Shown here piece by piece: positions 1-8,330 of a stretch of 64,000 nucleotides of DNA. The notes under the pieces are model-generated. The model did no database searches. It was not told the DNA's origin and saw only the letters and a program-made list of their open reading frames with translations. The stretch covers positions 1 through 64,000 of the forward strand of contig CALVYQ010000008.1 in NCBI GenBank assembly GCA_944372335.1, read 5' to 3'. The DNA is from an uncultured Clostridia bacterium (lineage in GTDB: Bacteria; Bacillota; Clostridia; Christensenellales; UBA1242). A program made the translations under genes and the position numbers. Numbering within the stretch: position 1 is the first letter of the stretch; each line of letters opens with the position of its first letter.

Positions 1-1
1 G

Positions 2-75
<74 letters not shown>

Positions 76-81
76 AAATGG

Positions 82-152
82 AGCAGGTGAAGGGAATCGG
101 ACCCTCGCAACCAGCTTGGAAGGCTAGTGTTCTACCACTGAACTACACCTGC
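82..152 (-). tRNA. tRNA-Gly (anticodon TCC)
   Basis: This minus-strand cloverleaf of 71 nt has the acceptor arm GCAGGTG/CACCTGC, anticodon loop CTTCCAA (anticodon TCC), and T arm GAGGG-TCCGATT-CCCTT. The discriminator is T and no CCA is encoded, so the CCA-adding enzyme at 62028-63254 would be needed for maturation. It is the first gene of a two-tRNA transcript with tRNA-Arg(TCT). Confidence 0.95.
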
Positions 153-161
153 ATATTGCCT

Positions 162-190
162 AGTTTAACACAGCAGAAAAAAATTGTCAA
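162..190 (-). promoter_or_regulatory. sigma-A promoter of the tRNA-Gly/tRNA-Arg operon
   Basis: Read on the minus strand, TTGACA (185-190) is followed by a 17-nt spacer and TAAACT (162-167). The predicted start of transcription falls a few bases before the 5' end of tRNA-Gly, as expected for a stable RNA promoter. Confidence 0.75.
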
Positions 191-268
191 GAAAATTTGC
201 AAAAAATATCACATAGTTTGCCAAAAAATAAATACTTTTTAATTTAGTTAAAATTTATACTTCATCGA

Positions 269-298
269 TTGACTCTGTTAATATATAAAGTTTATAAT
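269..298 (+). promoter_or_regulatory. sigma-A type promoter upstream of the papain-like gene
   Basis: TTGACT (269-274), an 18-nt spacer and TATAAT (293-298). The nearest plus-strand gene starts about 140-160 nt further on, so the transcript would carry a long 5' leader with no clear function. A short inverted repeat TGTTCT/AGAACA (383-398) lies in that leader. Confidence 0.55.
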
Positions 299-441
299 TT
301 ATATTGAACGCAATATTGAAGTTAAATAATAGGATTAAACAGGAACTATTTGATTAATAACAAAAATGTTTAGTTAGGCTCTTAAAGGAATGTTCTACAA
401 AGAACAGGAAAAACCAATAATTTAAAAATTAATAACCTTTT

Positions 442-1062
442 ATGTTTAAGATGTTTGGAGGGCAAGTGAAAACATATTTAAAATTAAACAAGATTTTTAG
501 GCAGGGCTATTTACCATCTCGTGGTGGGGAAAAGTATTTTTTATGTAATTTGCGTAAAAAGGGGAAAAAGACTTTTAATTACAATAACGATGTTATGCAT
601 ACTAAGGGTGATTTTTTGTATGAAGATTATGCGGGTATCACCAATTGTTTTGAGCACGCTTGTTTTAATTTGAAAAATGAACATCTTATAAACTTTAATA
701 TTGACGATTTAGAAGATTTCTTTTCTTTGCCTGAACTTGCCGATGAGGAATTATCAAGAGTGGAGATGTTTGACAGGATACAGAAGACGATACAAAAGAC
801 AGGGCTTAAAGTTAAAAAGTGCAAGGAAAAATTAGAAGAAAACGAGTGGAATGTGGCGATGTATGTATCGCAGTATAATATAGATGTGCATTTTTTACTT
901 CAAGAGAAAGATGGAAGTTGGTCAGGTAAGTTTGGACAATCAAGGAAAGTGGATTATTATTCTATTTTGCCTCTTAAAGTGCAAGGCGTTTTTGAGGATT
1001 ATAACCTTTTTAAAGTTTTCACCATAGAAAATCCTTATATTATTACTAAAACAAAAGAATAA
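442..1062 (+). CDS. putative papain-like cysteine peptidase-fold protein, cytoplasmic
   Basis: This 206-residue protein has no signal peptide or membrane segment. Two blocks recall bacterial papain-like peptidases: a candidate nucleophile in ITNCFEHACFNL (about residues 73-84) and a candidate histidine in DVHFLLQEKDGSWSGKFG (about 149-166), resembling the 'HF..Q..DG.WS.K.G' block of that fold. This is pattern recognition, not a database result, and the substrate is unknown. The start is uncertain. ATG 442 has no Shine-Dalgarno site, while an in-frame GTG at 466 follows GGAGGG with only 3 nt between. The gene is monocistronic, with a promoter at 269-298 and a strong hairpin downstream. Confidence 0.5.
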   Translation: MFKMFGGQVKTYLKLNKIFRQGYLPSRGGEKYFLCNLRKKGKKTFNYNNDVMHTKGDFLYEDYAGITNCFEHACFNLKNEHLINFNIDDLEDFFSLPELADEELSRVEMFDRIQKTIQKTGLKVKKCKEKLEENEWNVAMYVSQYNIDVHFLLQEKDGSWSGKFGQSRKVDYYSILPLKVQGVFEDYNLFKVFTIENPYIITKTKE

Positions 1063-1136
1063 AATATTTTTATAACTTAATCAAATTAATATAAAATGAA
1101 AAAACTTTCTTCTTTTAATAAAAATTAAAGTTTGAT

Positions 1137-1182
1137 AACAAAAATAATCCGAATAATCAAGGTTCGGATTATTTTTGTTGAT
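1137..1182. terminator. bidirectional hairpin terminator with perfect 17-bp arms
   Basis: The arms AACAAAAATAATCCGAA (1137-1153) and its exact complement (1163-1179) enclose a 9-nt loop. The A-rich and T-rich ends allow termination from both sides, serving the plus-strand gene ending at 1062 and the minus-strand gene ending at 1295. The right arm with two loop bases, GGTTCGGATTATTTTTGTT, recurs exactly at 2512-2530. Confidence 0.75.
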
Positions 1183-1294
1183 ATTTTGTGTTAGTAACTT
1201 AGTTGCTCAACCTTAGGTTGGTGGTGCGATAAGTGATAAAGTTTCCGAACCGACTGCAAGTCCAAGTTGGTGAGAGTTATGTGCAGATAAGACC

Positions 1295-2284
1295 TTATTT
1301 TGTTTGTTTCACTTCTTTACTATGAGATTTTATTTGATCAACCACCGTATCAAGCAATATTGGGAAAAAAGATTCTATGTTTGGATATTTTTTTCGATGG
1401 CTTGAATAATTTTCAAGGCAAGCAACAACTTTTTCGATATGCTCAAACCCTTGGGCTTTTTCCATATTTATTTTTCTTTTAATAAATTCAGTGGAGCACT
1501 GCATATGTTTGCATAAAATAATTTCAGCCGCACGAATTATGGAGTCGTTAATAATTGATTTAATTTTTTCATAATGCTGAATTTTTAATTTTGTTTCTAC
1601 ATTTCCTTTTAAATATTTATCTGTTAATGGGTTGATAACAGGATGACTCATTTCATGAAATAAAAATGTAAATGAGCAAGGAAATTGTTTTTCGCCTTTA
1701 AAATCCACAGTTAATGAAGGATATAATATGCCATTAATTCCCATACCAAAACCACCGCAGCAACTATTTGTTAACAGCAAGTTGCAACGCATATTTGGGG
1801 ATTTGTCTGTGCCATAAAAATTTAAAAAATATTGTTCAATACTCAAAGGAAGTTCTTGCAAATATTTCTGTTGAAAATTAATGCACTTATTATAAAAATC
1901 AGAATGGTTTTTGTAGAACTCTTCGAATTTTGTTATATTTGCAAAACTAGGAAGTTCATATAAAAATTTTTGTATCAATCTTCCATTTAATATTTCAACA
2001 TATTCGGGTTTTTCAGCACTTTCAATACGATTGAAATTTGTATCAAAATACCTCAAAACTAAATCAAGGGGTGTCGAATAATTAAAATTTTCATATTTGT
2101 CTATGATTTCATTAGTCAATTTAATAAATTCGTCATTTTTGTATTTATCAAACCATTGCATTATACCATTAATATATTCTTCATTTGAATAAGGATTTTT
2201 AAAAAATTCATATATTTGATTATATTTGCTTAACATCAAAACTATGCCTATAAATTCCGTTCTTTTATCAACAATAACCTTCAT
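1295..2284 (-). CDS. DUF4932-type putative zinc metallopeptidase
   Basis: The 329-residue protein starts MKVIVDKRTEFIGIVLML, which resembles the N-terminal 'VDeRvEl..Iv.rLa' block of DUF4932 proteins. It carries FLFHEMSHPVINPL near residue 211, an HEXXH zinc-binding motif followed by the P..NP stretch usual in that family. It has no signal peptide, so it is probably cytoplasmic, and the substrate is unknown. A GAGG Shine-Dalgarno site precedes ATG 2284 and a promoter is visible upstream. The gene stands alone between two hairpins of related sequence. Family membership comes from memory of the motif. Confidence 0.7.
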   Translation of the reverse strand: MKVIVDKRTEFIGIVLMLSKYNQIYEFFKNPYSNEEYINGIMQWFDKYKNDEFIKLTNEIIDKYENFNYSTPLDLVLRYFDTNFNRIESAEKPEYVEILNGRLIQKFLYELPSFANITKFEEFYKNHSDFYNKCINFQQKYLQELPLSIEQYFLNFYGTDKSPNMRCNLLLTNSCCGGFGMGINGILYPSLTVDFKGEKQFPCSFTFLFHEMSHPVINPLTDKYLKGNVETKLKIQHYEKIKSIINDSIIRAAEIILCKHMQCSTEFIKRKINMEKAQGFEHIEKVVACLENYSSHRKKYPNIESFFPILLDTVVDQIKSHSKEVKQTK

Positions 2285-2313
2285 ATTAAATTTACCTCTT
2301 TAACTGTAAAATA

Positions 2314-2341
2314 ATTATATCATACAATTACAAAGTTTCAA
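2314..2341 (-). promoter_or_regulatory. promoter of the DUF4932 gene
   Basis: On the minus strand TTGAAA (2336-2341), a 16-nt spacer and TATAAT (2314-2319) precede the gene start by about 30 nt, leaving room for the AAAGAGG Shine-Dalgarno site. Confidence 0.65.
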
Positions 2342-2490
2342 AACAAAAAGAAAGAAATATGAATTTGAATTTGGTGATTATCTTTTAAATGCTCAACAAC
2401 TTTTCTTTCTTCTTTTTAATTTCTTATTTAAAAATAATCTGAAATTAAAAGAAAAGTGAAGAACGAAAAAAGAAAAAAGAAAAGTACAGA

Positions 2491-2530
2491 CAAAAATAAT
2501 CCTCGCCTGTCGGTTCGGATTATTTTTGTT
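2491..2530 (-). terminator. terminator of tRNA-Arg(TCG)
   Basis: The arms CAAAAATAATCC (2491-2502) and GGATTATTTTTG (2517-2528) pair perfectly around a 14-nt loop directly 3' of the tRNA on the minus strand, followed there by a T-containing tract. Its right half is identical over 19 nt to the hairpin at 1161-1179. Confidence 0.7.
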
Positions 2531-2533
2531 TGG

Positions 2534-2605
2534 TGCACCCAGAAGGACTCGAACCCTCCATAATGGTTCCGAAGACCATTGTGATATCCACTTCACTATG
2601 GGTGC
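2534..2605 (-). tRNA. tRNA-Arg (anticodon TCG)
   Basis: This minus-strand cloverleaf has acceptor GCACCCA/TGGGTGC, anticodon stem ATGGT/ACCAT with loop CTTCGGA (anticodon TCG), and T arm GAGGG-TTCGAGT-CCTTC. The discriminator A is followed by CC, but the third CCA base is not an A, so CCA must be added. It is transcribed alone, from a consensus promoter at 2644-2672 to the hairpin at 2491-2530. Confidence 0.95.
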
Positions 2606-2643
2606 ATTTTTAAATAGAACAGAAAGTTGATTTTTGCTAAACT

Positions 2644-2672
2644 ATTATACATCATTATTTTCTTTATGTCAA
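2644..2672 (-). promoter_or_regulatory. full-consensus promoter of tRNA-Arg(TCG)
   Basis: On the minus strand TTGACA (2667-2672), exactly 17 nt, then TATAAT (2644-2649). Both hexamers match the sigma-A consensus completely, as is common for stable RNA genes. Confidence 0.85.
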
Positions 2673-2690
2673 ATATTGAGATATAATAAG

Positions 2691-2719
2691 TTGTCTTAAA
2701 ATTTAATTTATGTTATAAT
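2691..2719 (+). promoter_or_regulatory. promoter of the P-loop kinase gene
   Basis: TTGTCT (2691-2696), a 17-nt spacer and TATAAT (2714-2719) lie 20 nt before the ATG. An AGGAG Shine-Dalgarno site sits between the promoter and the start. Confidence 0.7.
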
Positions 2720-2739
2720 AATATCGTTAGGAGATTGAT

Positions 2740-3246
2740 ATGAATAAAATTTTTTTAATTACAGGCCCGGCAGGCGTTGGGAAAAGTACGGTTTCTAACC
2801 TTATAGCACAAAATCTAGATAGGAGCGTTTTAATAGAAGGTGATGATATCTATCATTTGGTTGTAGGTGGGTATATCAGCCCTTGGAAAGAGGGTAATCA
2901 TTTGAAGTTGTTTTGGGAAAACTGCAAGAGTTTAATTAAAAATTCAATAGAGAATGGTTATGATGTTGTCTTTAATTACATTTTGAATGAAAAGCAAGTG
3001 GAAGATATTAAAAAAAGTTTTTCAGAGTGCGAGATAAAATTTGTCTGCTTGATGGTTGATGAAAATACCATTGTTAAGCGTGATAAACTTCGACCGAAGG
3101 ATTGCCAGATGGGAGAGAGGGCGTTGGTTCTTTTGAATAAGATGAGAAGTCGTAATTTTGACAAAAACAATATTATAGACACCTCAAATATGACAGAGGA
3201 AGAAACATACATAGAAATTTTAAAAAGTGACAGATTTGTTCTATAG
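2740..3246 (+). CDS. small P-loop nucleotide kinase-like protein
   Basis: This 168-residue single-domain protein opens with a Walker A loop, ITGPAGVGKST (about residues 7-17), then an acidic GDDIYH segment (about 35-40), where AAA_33-type and shikimate-kinase-like enzymes bind the phosphate acceptor. A lid-like basic stretch, IVKRDKLRPKD, follows near residue 110. It probably transfers the gamma-phosphate of ATP to a small molecule, but the acceptor cannot be told from sequence. The AGGAG Shine-Dalgarno site and a good promoter support the start. It is a single-gene unit in the cytoplasm. Confidence 0.75.
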   Translation: MNKIFLITGPAGVGKSTVSNLIAQNLDRSVLIEGDDIYHLVVGGYISPWKEGNHLKLFWENCKSLIKNSIENGYDVVFNYILNEKQVEDIKKSFSECEIKFVCLMVDENTIVKRDKLRPKDCQMGERALVLLNKMRSRNFDKNNIIDTSNMTEEETYIEILKSDRFVL

Positions 3247-3390
3247 TTTAAGGACAGGCAGAAAGCCCTTTATAATGAATTTTCGTTAAAATGAACATAC
3301 TTGTCTTTAAAATAATGTGGATTATATCAGTTTTAGTTGATTTTTTTATATTTTTTAATTAAAATATAAGTATATGGTAATGAGGTGGGT

Positions 3391-5409
3391 ATGGCAGAAA
3401 AGAAAAAATCTAAATTTAGCACAAATTTGATTATATTGCTGGTGCTTGCGGTTGTCGGCTATGCGGTTGGTGTGGCAATTCAGTATGCGACCGGTGATGA
3501 ACAAGACTTAGTTGCTTCTTTAACTTCAACTTACGCTTGGGTTGGCCTTGCTGTAGGTGCGGGAATTGGAATTGTCTATCTCTTTATGAAATGGAGCAAA
3601 AAGCCTCAAGATAACACAAAAGGCAAGACAGTCGGCAAAACAGCAGAAGGCGTGGAAATGGACTTATCCTACAACGCAAAGTTGCTTGGGCCTGATGATA
3701 TAGCAAAGGGCGTCTATGGTTCTATCAACACCACTTGGGCACAACTTCCATCGGTTAAAAACACAGGTATTGTCTTTCAAAACTCTCTAAGAAACGGAAA
3801 GTATCATATCAGTATGAAAGATGAGTATCATGCAATGATCATCGGTGCGACGGCTTCCGGTAAAACAAGTTTGACGGTTATTCCTACGATTAGAATTTTT
3901 GCACACTCTGGAGAAAAGCCAGATATGGTGATTTCTGACCCTAAAGGGGAACTTTTTCAAAAGACATCAAATATTTTAAAAGAAGAAGGTTACAGAGTCT
4001 ATAAATATGATCTACGAGACCCATTTTCTTCCTCACGTTGGAATCCTATGCAACACGCCTATGATGTCTATCAAGAGGCATTAAACTGCAAAAACAACGT
4101 AAAAAAATGCACGAATGGGGCATCTCCTGAACGTTCAGGCTTTAAACCTATTCCGGGCGAAAAGTATGGAAAAGAGTGGTATGGCTTTAACGGAATTGCC
4201 TATCCTGACCTTGAACAACTTAAAGTTGCTGTCAGAAGCACAGAAGAAGTGTTAAAAGACCAAGCGTATGGCGAACTCAGAGATATTGTGGCTACAATTT
4301 GTCCAAAAAGTCAGGCAAACGACCCAACATGGGAAGAGGGTGCGAAGGACTTCCTATATGGTGTCACACTTGCCATGCTTGAAGATAGTGCAAATCCTGA
4401 GCTTGGTATGACCAGAGAAAAATTTAATTTCTATAACCTTTATAAGATTGCAATGTATAAAGATCCAGATCCGGACAATCCTTTTGAAACACTTAAAAAA
4501 TACTTACTTCAAGGAAGAGATGAAGCGAAGAGTGAAGTGCCACAATTAACCGCAAACGTTGTAAATACTTCTCCAAACACAGCTAAATCATACTTTTCTG
4601 TATTAAGTGGTAAAGTTTCCTTTATGCAAGATGTCGGCATCTCATATTTAACCAGTGAAAGTGATTTGGACTTTTCTACCTTTACCGATAAGCCAACCGT
4701 TCTATACATCGTCATTCCAGATGATAAGGAAGAGCGCTACGGACTTGCAAACATCTGCATCAGCCAGCTCTATAAGCGTCTTGTTGATAAAACTAACACG
4801 CTTACATCAAAGAAATTACCTCGTCACGTCTATTTTATCCTAGATGAGTTTGGTAATCTTCCGCCAATTCCAAAGTTTGACAGTATGATAACCGTTTCCC
4901 GTTCAAGAAATATTCTTTACGAACTTGCCATTCAGTCTTATACTCAACTTGAAACTAAGTATGGTAAGGAAGCGGCTGAAACTATCAAAGGTAACTGCAA
5001 CGCTCAAATCTTTATCGGAACAGACGACCAAAACACTCGTGAGGACTTCTCAAAACGTTGTGGCGAAGTGCAATTAATCTATGAAGAGACAAGCGAAAGT
5101 AAGAGTAAGGGCGAAAAGCAAGAGCAGTCTTCAACCTCCAAAAGCACACAGATTCAAAGAGCAACCCGTCCACTTATCACTGCTTACGAACTTGGTCAGC
5201 TTCCGTTTGGAACGGTTATAGCAAAACTTTATCGTAGCCAGCCTGTTAAACTTCAACTTACACCTGCTCACAAAACGCCATTCTTCCATGCTAATGATGC
5301 TAATCTTGGTGTGGGAATTATGAAGAGTTTGGATAGAGAAAAAGTTTATTACAACATCAAAGACCGAAACAAGAAATTACTTAAATCATCAAATCCATTT
5401 GATTTTTAA
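3391..5409 (+). CDS. VirD4/TraG-type coupling ATPase
   Basis: This protein of about 672 residues resembles type IV secretion coupling proteins, which recruit substrates to a secretion channel at the inner membrane. Two N-terminal membrane helices (about residues 10-35 and 45-65) precede the ATPase domain with Walker A GATASGKTS (near 152) and Walker B VYFILDEFGN (near 481). The conserved ISDPKGEL block follows Walker A. The start is taken as ATG 3391, behind GAGGTGG; the GTG at 3385 lies inside that Shine-Dalgarno site. No relaxase, VirB4 or other conjugation gene is adjacent. The only possible partner in the window is the VirB2/TrbC-like protein 41 kb away. Confidence 0.88.
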   Translation: MAEKKKSKFSTNLIILLVLAVVGYAVGVAIQYATGDEQDLVASLTSTYAWVGLAVGAGIGIVYLFMKWSKKPQDNTKGKTVGKTAEGVEMDLSYNAKLLGPDDIAKGVYGSINTTWAQLPSVKNTGIVFQNSLRNGKYHISMKDEYHAMIIGATASGKTSLTVIPTIRIFAHSGEKPDMVISDPKGELFQKTSNILKEEGYRVYKYDLRDPFSSSRWNPMQHAYDVYQEALNCKNNVKKCTNGASPERSGFKPIPGEKYGKEWYGFNGIAYPDLEQLKVAVRSTEEVLKDQAYGELRDIVATICPKSQANDPTWEEGAKDFLYGVTLAMLEDSANPELGMTREKFNFYNLYKIAMYKDPDPDNPFETLKKYLLQGRDEAKSEVPQLTANVVNTSPNTAKSYFSVLSGKVSFMQDVGISYLTSESDLDFSTFTDKPTVLYIVIPDDKEERYGLANICISQLYKRLVDKTNTLTSKKLPRHVYFILDEFGNLPPIPKFDSMITVSRSRNILYELAIQSYTQLETKYGKEAAETIKGNCNAQIFIGTDDQNTREDFSKRCGEVQLIYEETSESKSKGEKQEQSSTSKSTQIQRATRPLITAYELGQLPFGTVIAKLYRSQPVKLQLTPAHKTPFFHANDANLGVGIMKSLDREKVYYNIKDRNKKLLKSSNPFDF

Positions 5410-5430
5410 GGTGCAACTTGCACCTTTTTT
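5408..5430 (+). terminator. terminator after the coupling ATPase gene
   Basis: AAGGTGCA and TGCACCTT pair around the loop ACT and run into a T tract. The hairpin starts at the stop codon of the gene. Confidence 0.85.
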
Positions 5431-5477
5431 ATAATGTGATTTGTTTAATCTTATGGTAAAATTAAAGCGAAAAATGG

Positions 5478-6005
5478 TTGAATATTAAAAAACGGGCAAT
5501 TAAAATCAATTTTAACACGAATTTTTCTTTACGCATAAATAAAGGCATGGAATATAATGACGAAAAACTATGTGATAATTTTGAGGCGATGGCAAGAGCG
5601 TATTCAAAATCTTTAAAAAACAAGGGCTTTGTTTTTATTAAACTAGAGGACGAAGAATTTTCGATGCTGCTTGATGAAATTGTCATACTTTTTAATAAGA
5701 TAGAAGCTTGTCTTGAACGAATTGGCGAATGTGCTGATTGTGAATTATTAAAAGAAGTGACGCAAAAAAACATAGTAAGCTTTAAGCAAAAATTTAATTA
5801 TAAGCATTATGACAGGAAGTATCGTTATCTATCTAGTCCTAGTGAGAGTTTTTTGTCGCTCATCTCACTTGAAAACACGCTCACTTTAAAACTTATGATA
5901 CTTTCCGTTAAAAGTGGAGAGTTGGAATTTTGTCATGAGATAATAACGATGCGTACTCACATCTACGCCAACAGTTTTTCACAGGAGGGTTTTAAGGCTT
6001 TTTAA
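5478..6005 (+). CDS. uncharacterised soluble protein
   Basis: I do not recognise this 175-residue protein. It is mostly helical in appearance and charged, with a few cysteines (for example ACLERIGECADCELL, about 75-89) and no signal peptide or membrane segment. The start is doubtful: TTG 5478 has no Shine-Dalgarno site, and the later in-frame ATG 5547 has AAAGG only one base away. It lies between the coupling-ATPase terminator and the promoter at 6014-6043, so it is probably a single-gene unit. No function can be inferred. Confidence 0.55.
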   Translation: MNIKKRAIKINFNTNFSLRINKGMEYNDEKLCDNFEAMARAYSKSLKNKGFVFIKLEDEEFSMLLDEIVILFNKIEACLERIGECADCELLKEVTQKNIVSFKQKFNYKHYDRKYRYLSSPSESFLSLISLENTLTLKLMILSVKSGELEFCHEIITMRTHIYANSFSQEGFKAF

Positions 6006-6013
6006 AAAATTAT

Positions 6014-6043
6014 TTGACAAACTGTTTTAGCCTTAGATATAAT
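6014..6043 (+). promoter_or_regulatory. promoter of the 6059 membrane protein and probably lepA-hemW
   Basis: TTGACA (6014-6019), an 18-nt spacer and TATAAT (6038-6043), 15 nt before the ATG, with an AAGGTG Shine-Dalgarno site between. The next genes overlap each other, so one transcript probably continues through lepA and hemW. Confidence 0.75.
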
Positions 6044-6058
6044 ATGCTAAGGTGATGT

Positions 6059-6538
6059 ATGAAAAAAAGTTTTGGCTATTTAGCATCTTTAATTAGTTCG
6101 ATTGTCACAGGCATGCAATCGGCAGTGCTTATTGCGATAATTATAGGACAAGCCATTCTCATCAAAAGCCTCAGCGATCAAAGTGGACTTGTAGAAATAG
6201 GGCTCAACGTGACCATTTTGGTGATATCTCTCGTTGCATTTGGGCTTTCCATATATTGTAATAAGCTTCAAAAAGATGAGTACTATCTATCCCTATATAA
6301 GAACAGGCGCTCTGTGTATGCCACAATGGTGTTCGACTATATTTTAGCCTTCCTTTTCTTTACCTATTGCTTGATTGAAACGAACATACTTGTCATTGTT
6401 TTATATGTTTTATGCTTGATACTACTAGTGCTTGCAGGCTCATTGTTTTTAGCAGAAACAAATCAATATTTTAAGCAGAAGAAAACGCAACTAGAAGAAA
6501 ATAATATGTATAAAGAGGAAAAAATTGAAAATAAATAA
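6059..6538 (+). CDS. small four-helix integral membrane protein
   Basis: This 159-residue protein has about four hydrophobic segments (roughly residues 15-35, 45-65, 85-105 and 110-130) and a charged, lysine/glutamate-rich C-terminal tail. I recognise no family. Its end overlaps the lepA start by 14 nt, which suggests translational coupling and co-transcription from the promoter at 6014-6043. Its role is unknown. Confidence 0.65.
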   Translation: MKKSFGYLASLISSIVTGMQSAVLIAIIIGQAILIKSLSDQSGLVEIGLNVTILVISLVAFGLSIYCNKLQKDEYYLSLYKNRRSVYATMVFDYILAFLFFTYCLIETNILVIVLYVLCLILLVLAGSLFLAETNQYFKQKKTQLEENNMYKEEKIENK

Positions 6539-8330
6539 TAAAAGAAATTTTTGCATCATTGCTCATATAGATCATGGAAAAAGCACGCTGGCGGACAGGC
6601 TTATTGAGATGTCTGGAACGGTGGCTAAGCGTGATATGCAGTCGCAGATTCTCGACAGTATGGACTTGGAGCGCGAAAAGGGAATAACCATTAAACTTGC
6701 CCCAACAAGGCTTATCTATGAATATAAGGATCAGGAATACGAACTTAATTTAATCGACACGCCAGGCCATGTCGATTTTACCTATGAAGTGTCACGCTCT
6801 TTGGCTGCGTGTGAAGGAGCACTTCTTCTTGTCGATGCTTCGCAAGGAGTGGAGGCTCAGACTCTTGCAAATACCTATCTTGCCCTTGATAACAATCTTG
6901 AAATAATACCAATCATCAATAAAATCGACTTGCCTTCTGCTCGCATAGATGAGGTAAAAAAGGAAATTAAAGAGGTTATTGGGCTTGATGCAGAGAACTG
7001 TCCTTGTATATCTGCAAAGGAAGGGTTAAATATTGAAGCTGTTTTTAAGGCAATCATTGAGCAAATTCCTGCTCCAAGTGGCGATGAAAATGAGAAACTT
7101 AAATGTTTGATATTTGATAGCCACTATGATAATTTTAAAGGTGCAATCTGCCTTATCCGTGTCTTTGATGGAAGTGTCAAAAAAGGTGATAAAATTTTGA
7201 TGATGCAGACACAAAAGGTGTTTGAAGTGACAGAAGTTGGTATATTTGTGCCAACAACTAAGGAATGTGACATCTTAAAGGCGGGCGATGTTGGCTACCT
7301 TGCTGGCTCAATCAAAACAATAAGCGATGTCAAGGTTGGCGACACGATAACAAATGCTGACAATCCGATAAGCGAGCCACTTCCGGGGTATAAGGAAGTG
7401 CAACCTGTAGTCTTTTGTGGCATCTTTCCTGTCGATGGCGCAAAGTATGGCGAACTTAAGGACGCTCTTGATAAACTCAAACTTAATGATGCGAGCTTGC
7501 AGTTTTCTCCAGAAAATTCCACAGCACTTGGTTATGGCTTTCGCTGTGGCTTTTTAGGACTACTCCATCTTGAAATAATTACAGAAAGGTTAGAGAGGGA
7601 ATTTAACTTAGATATCATCACAACAGCGCCAAGCGTTTCCTATAATGTTTATAAAACAAATGGCGACTGTTTGGAAATTTCCAATCCTTCCAACCTTCCG
7701 CCGGCGGTGGAGATAGCAAGAATTGAAGAACCGGTGGTCAGAGTCAACATCTTTACGCCACCAGACTACGTTGGGTCAATTATGGAACTATGCCAAGATA
7801 AACGTGGAATTTATAGAAATATGATTTATCTTGATAAACGCAGAGTGGAATTGCAATATCACCTGCCACTAGGCGAGATTATCTATGACTTTTTCGATAG
7901 TTTAAAATCGAGGACGCACGGATATGCGAGCTTTGACTATGAATTTGATGGCTTTGAGGCGTCCGACCTTGTCAGAGTTGATATTCTTTTGAATGGCGAA
8001 AAATGTGACGCTCTCTCTATGATTGTGCATAAAGATAAGGCTTATTCACGTGGAAGAGAACTTACTGAGCGTCTCAAAAAAATCATACCACGTCAACTTT
8101 TTGAAGTGCCAATTCAAGCGTGCATCGGGAATAAAATTATCGCACGAGAAACAATTTCGACAATGCGAAAAGATGTTTTAGCAAAATGCTATGGCGGTGA
8201 TATCACAAGAAAGCGAAAACTTCTTGAAAAACAAAAAGAGGGCAAAAAGCGTATGCGAAAGATTGGCTCAGTGGAAATTCCGTCAGAGGCGTTTATGAGT
8301 ATTTTGAAGTTGGGCGATGATGAAAAGTAG
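6525..8330 (+). CDS. lepA: elongation factor 4 (LepA) translational GTPase
   Basis: EF4 is a ribosome-binding GTPase related to EF-G that acts on stalled or mis-translocated ribosomes and in 30S biogenesis. The 601-residue length is typical. The G1 motif AHIDHGKST lies at residues 13-21, followed by DTPGH and NKIDLP. The LepA C-terminal domain is intact, ending with the conserved basic block [17 protein letters not shown]. The start is TTG 6525, behind AAAGAGG, within the end of the upstream gene. It overlaps hemW by 14 nt, the usual lepA-hemW arrangement in Bacillota. Confidence 0.97.
   Translation: MKINNKRNFCIIAHIDHGKSTLADRLIEMSGTVAKRDMQSQILDSMDLEREKGITIKLAPTRLIYEYKDQEYELNLIDTPGHVDFTYEVSRSLAACEGALLLVDASQGVEAQTLANTYLALDNNLEIIPIINKIDLPSARIDEVKKEIKEVIGLDAENCPCISAKEGLNIEAVFKAIIEQIPAPSGDENEKLKCLIFDSHYDNFKGAICLIRVFDGSVKKGDKILMMQTQKVFEVTEVGIFVPTTKECDILKAGDVGYLAGSIKTISDVKVGDTITNADNPISEPLPGYKEVQPVVFCGIFPVDGAKYGELKDALDKLKLNDASLQFSPENSTALGYGFRCGFLGLLHLEIITERLEREFNLDIITTAPSVSYNVYKTNGDCLEISNPSNLPPAVEIARIEEPVVRVNIFTPPDYVGSIMELCQDKRGIYRNMIYLDKRRVELQYHLPLGEIIYDFFDSLKSRTHGYASFDYEFDGFEASDLVRVDILLNGEKCDALSMIVHKDKAYSRGRELTERLKKIIPRQLFEVPIQACIGNKIIARETISTMRKDVLAKCYGGDITRKRKLLEKQKEGKKRMRKIGSVEIPSEAFMSILKLGDDEK

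Noticed and set aside
5462..5773. Minus-strand frame of 103 codons opposite the 5478 gene
   Set aside because: Ser-rich, no Shine-Dalgarno site and no promoter. The plus-strand frame is longer, although it is also unassigned.
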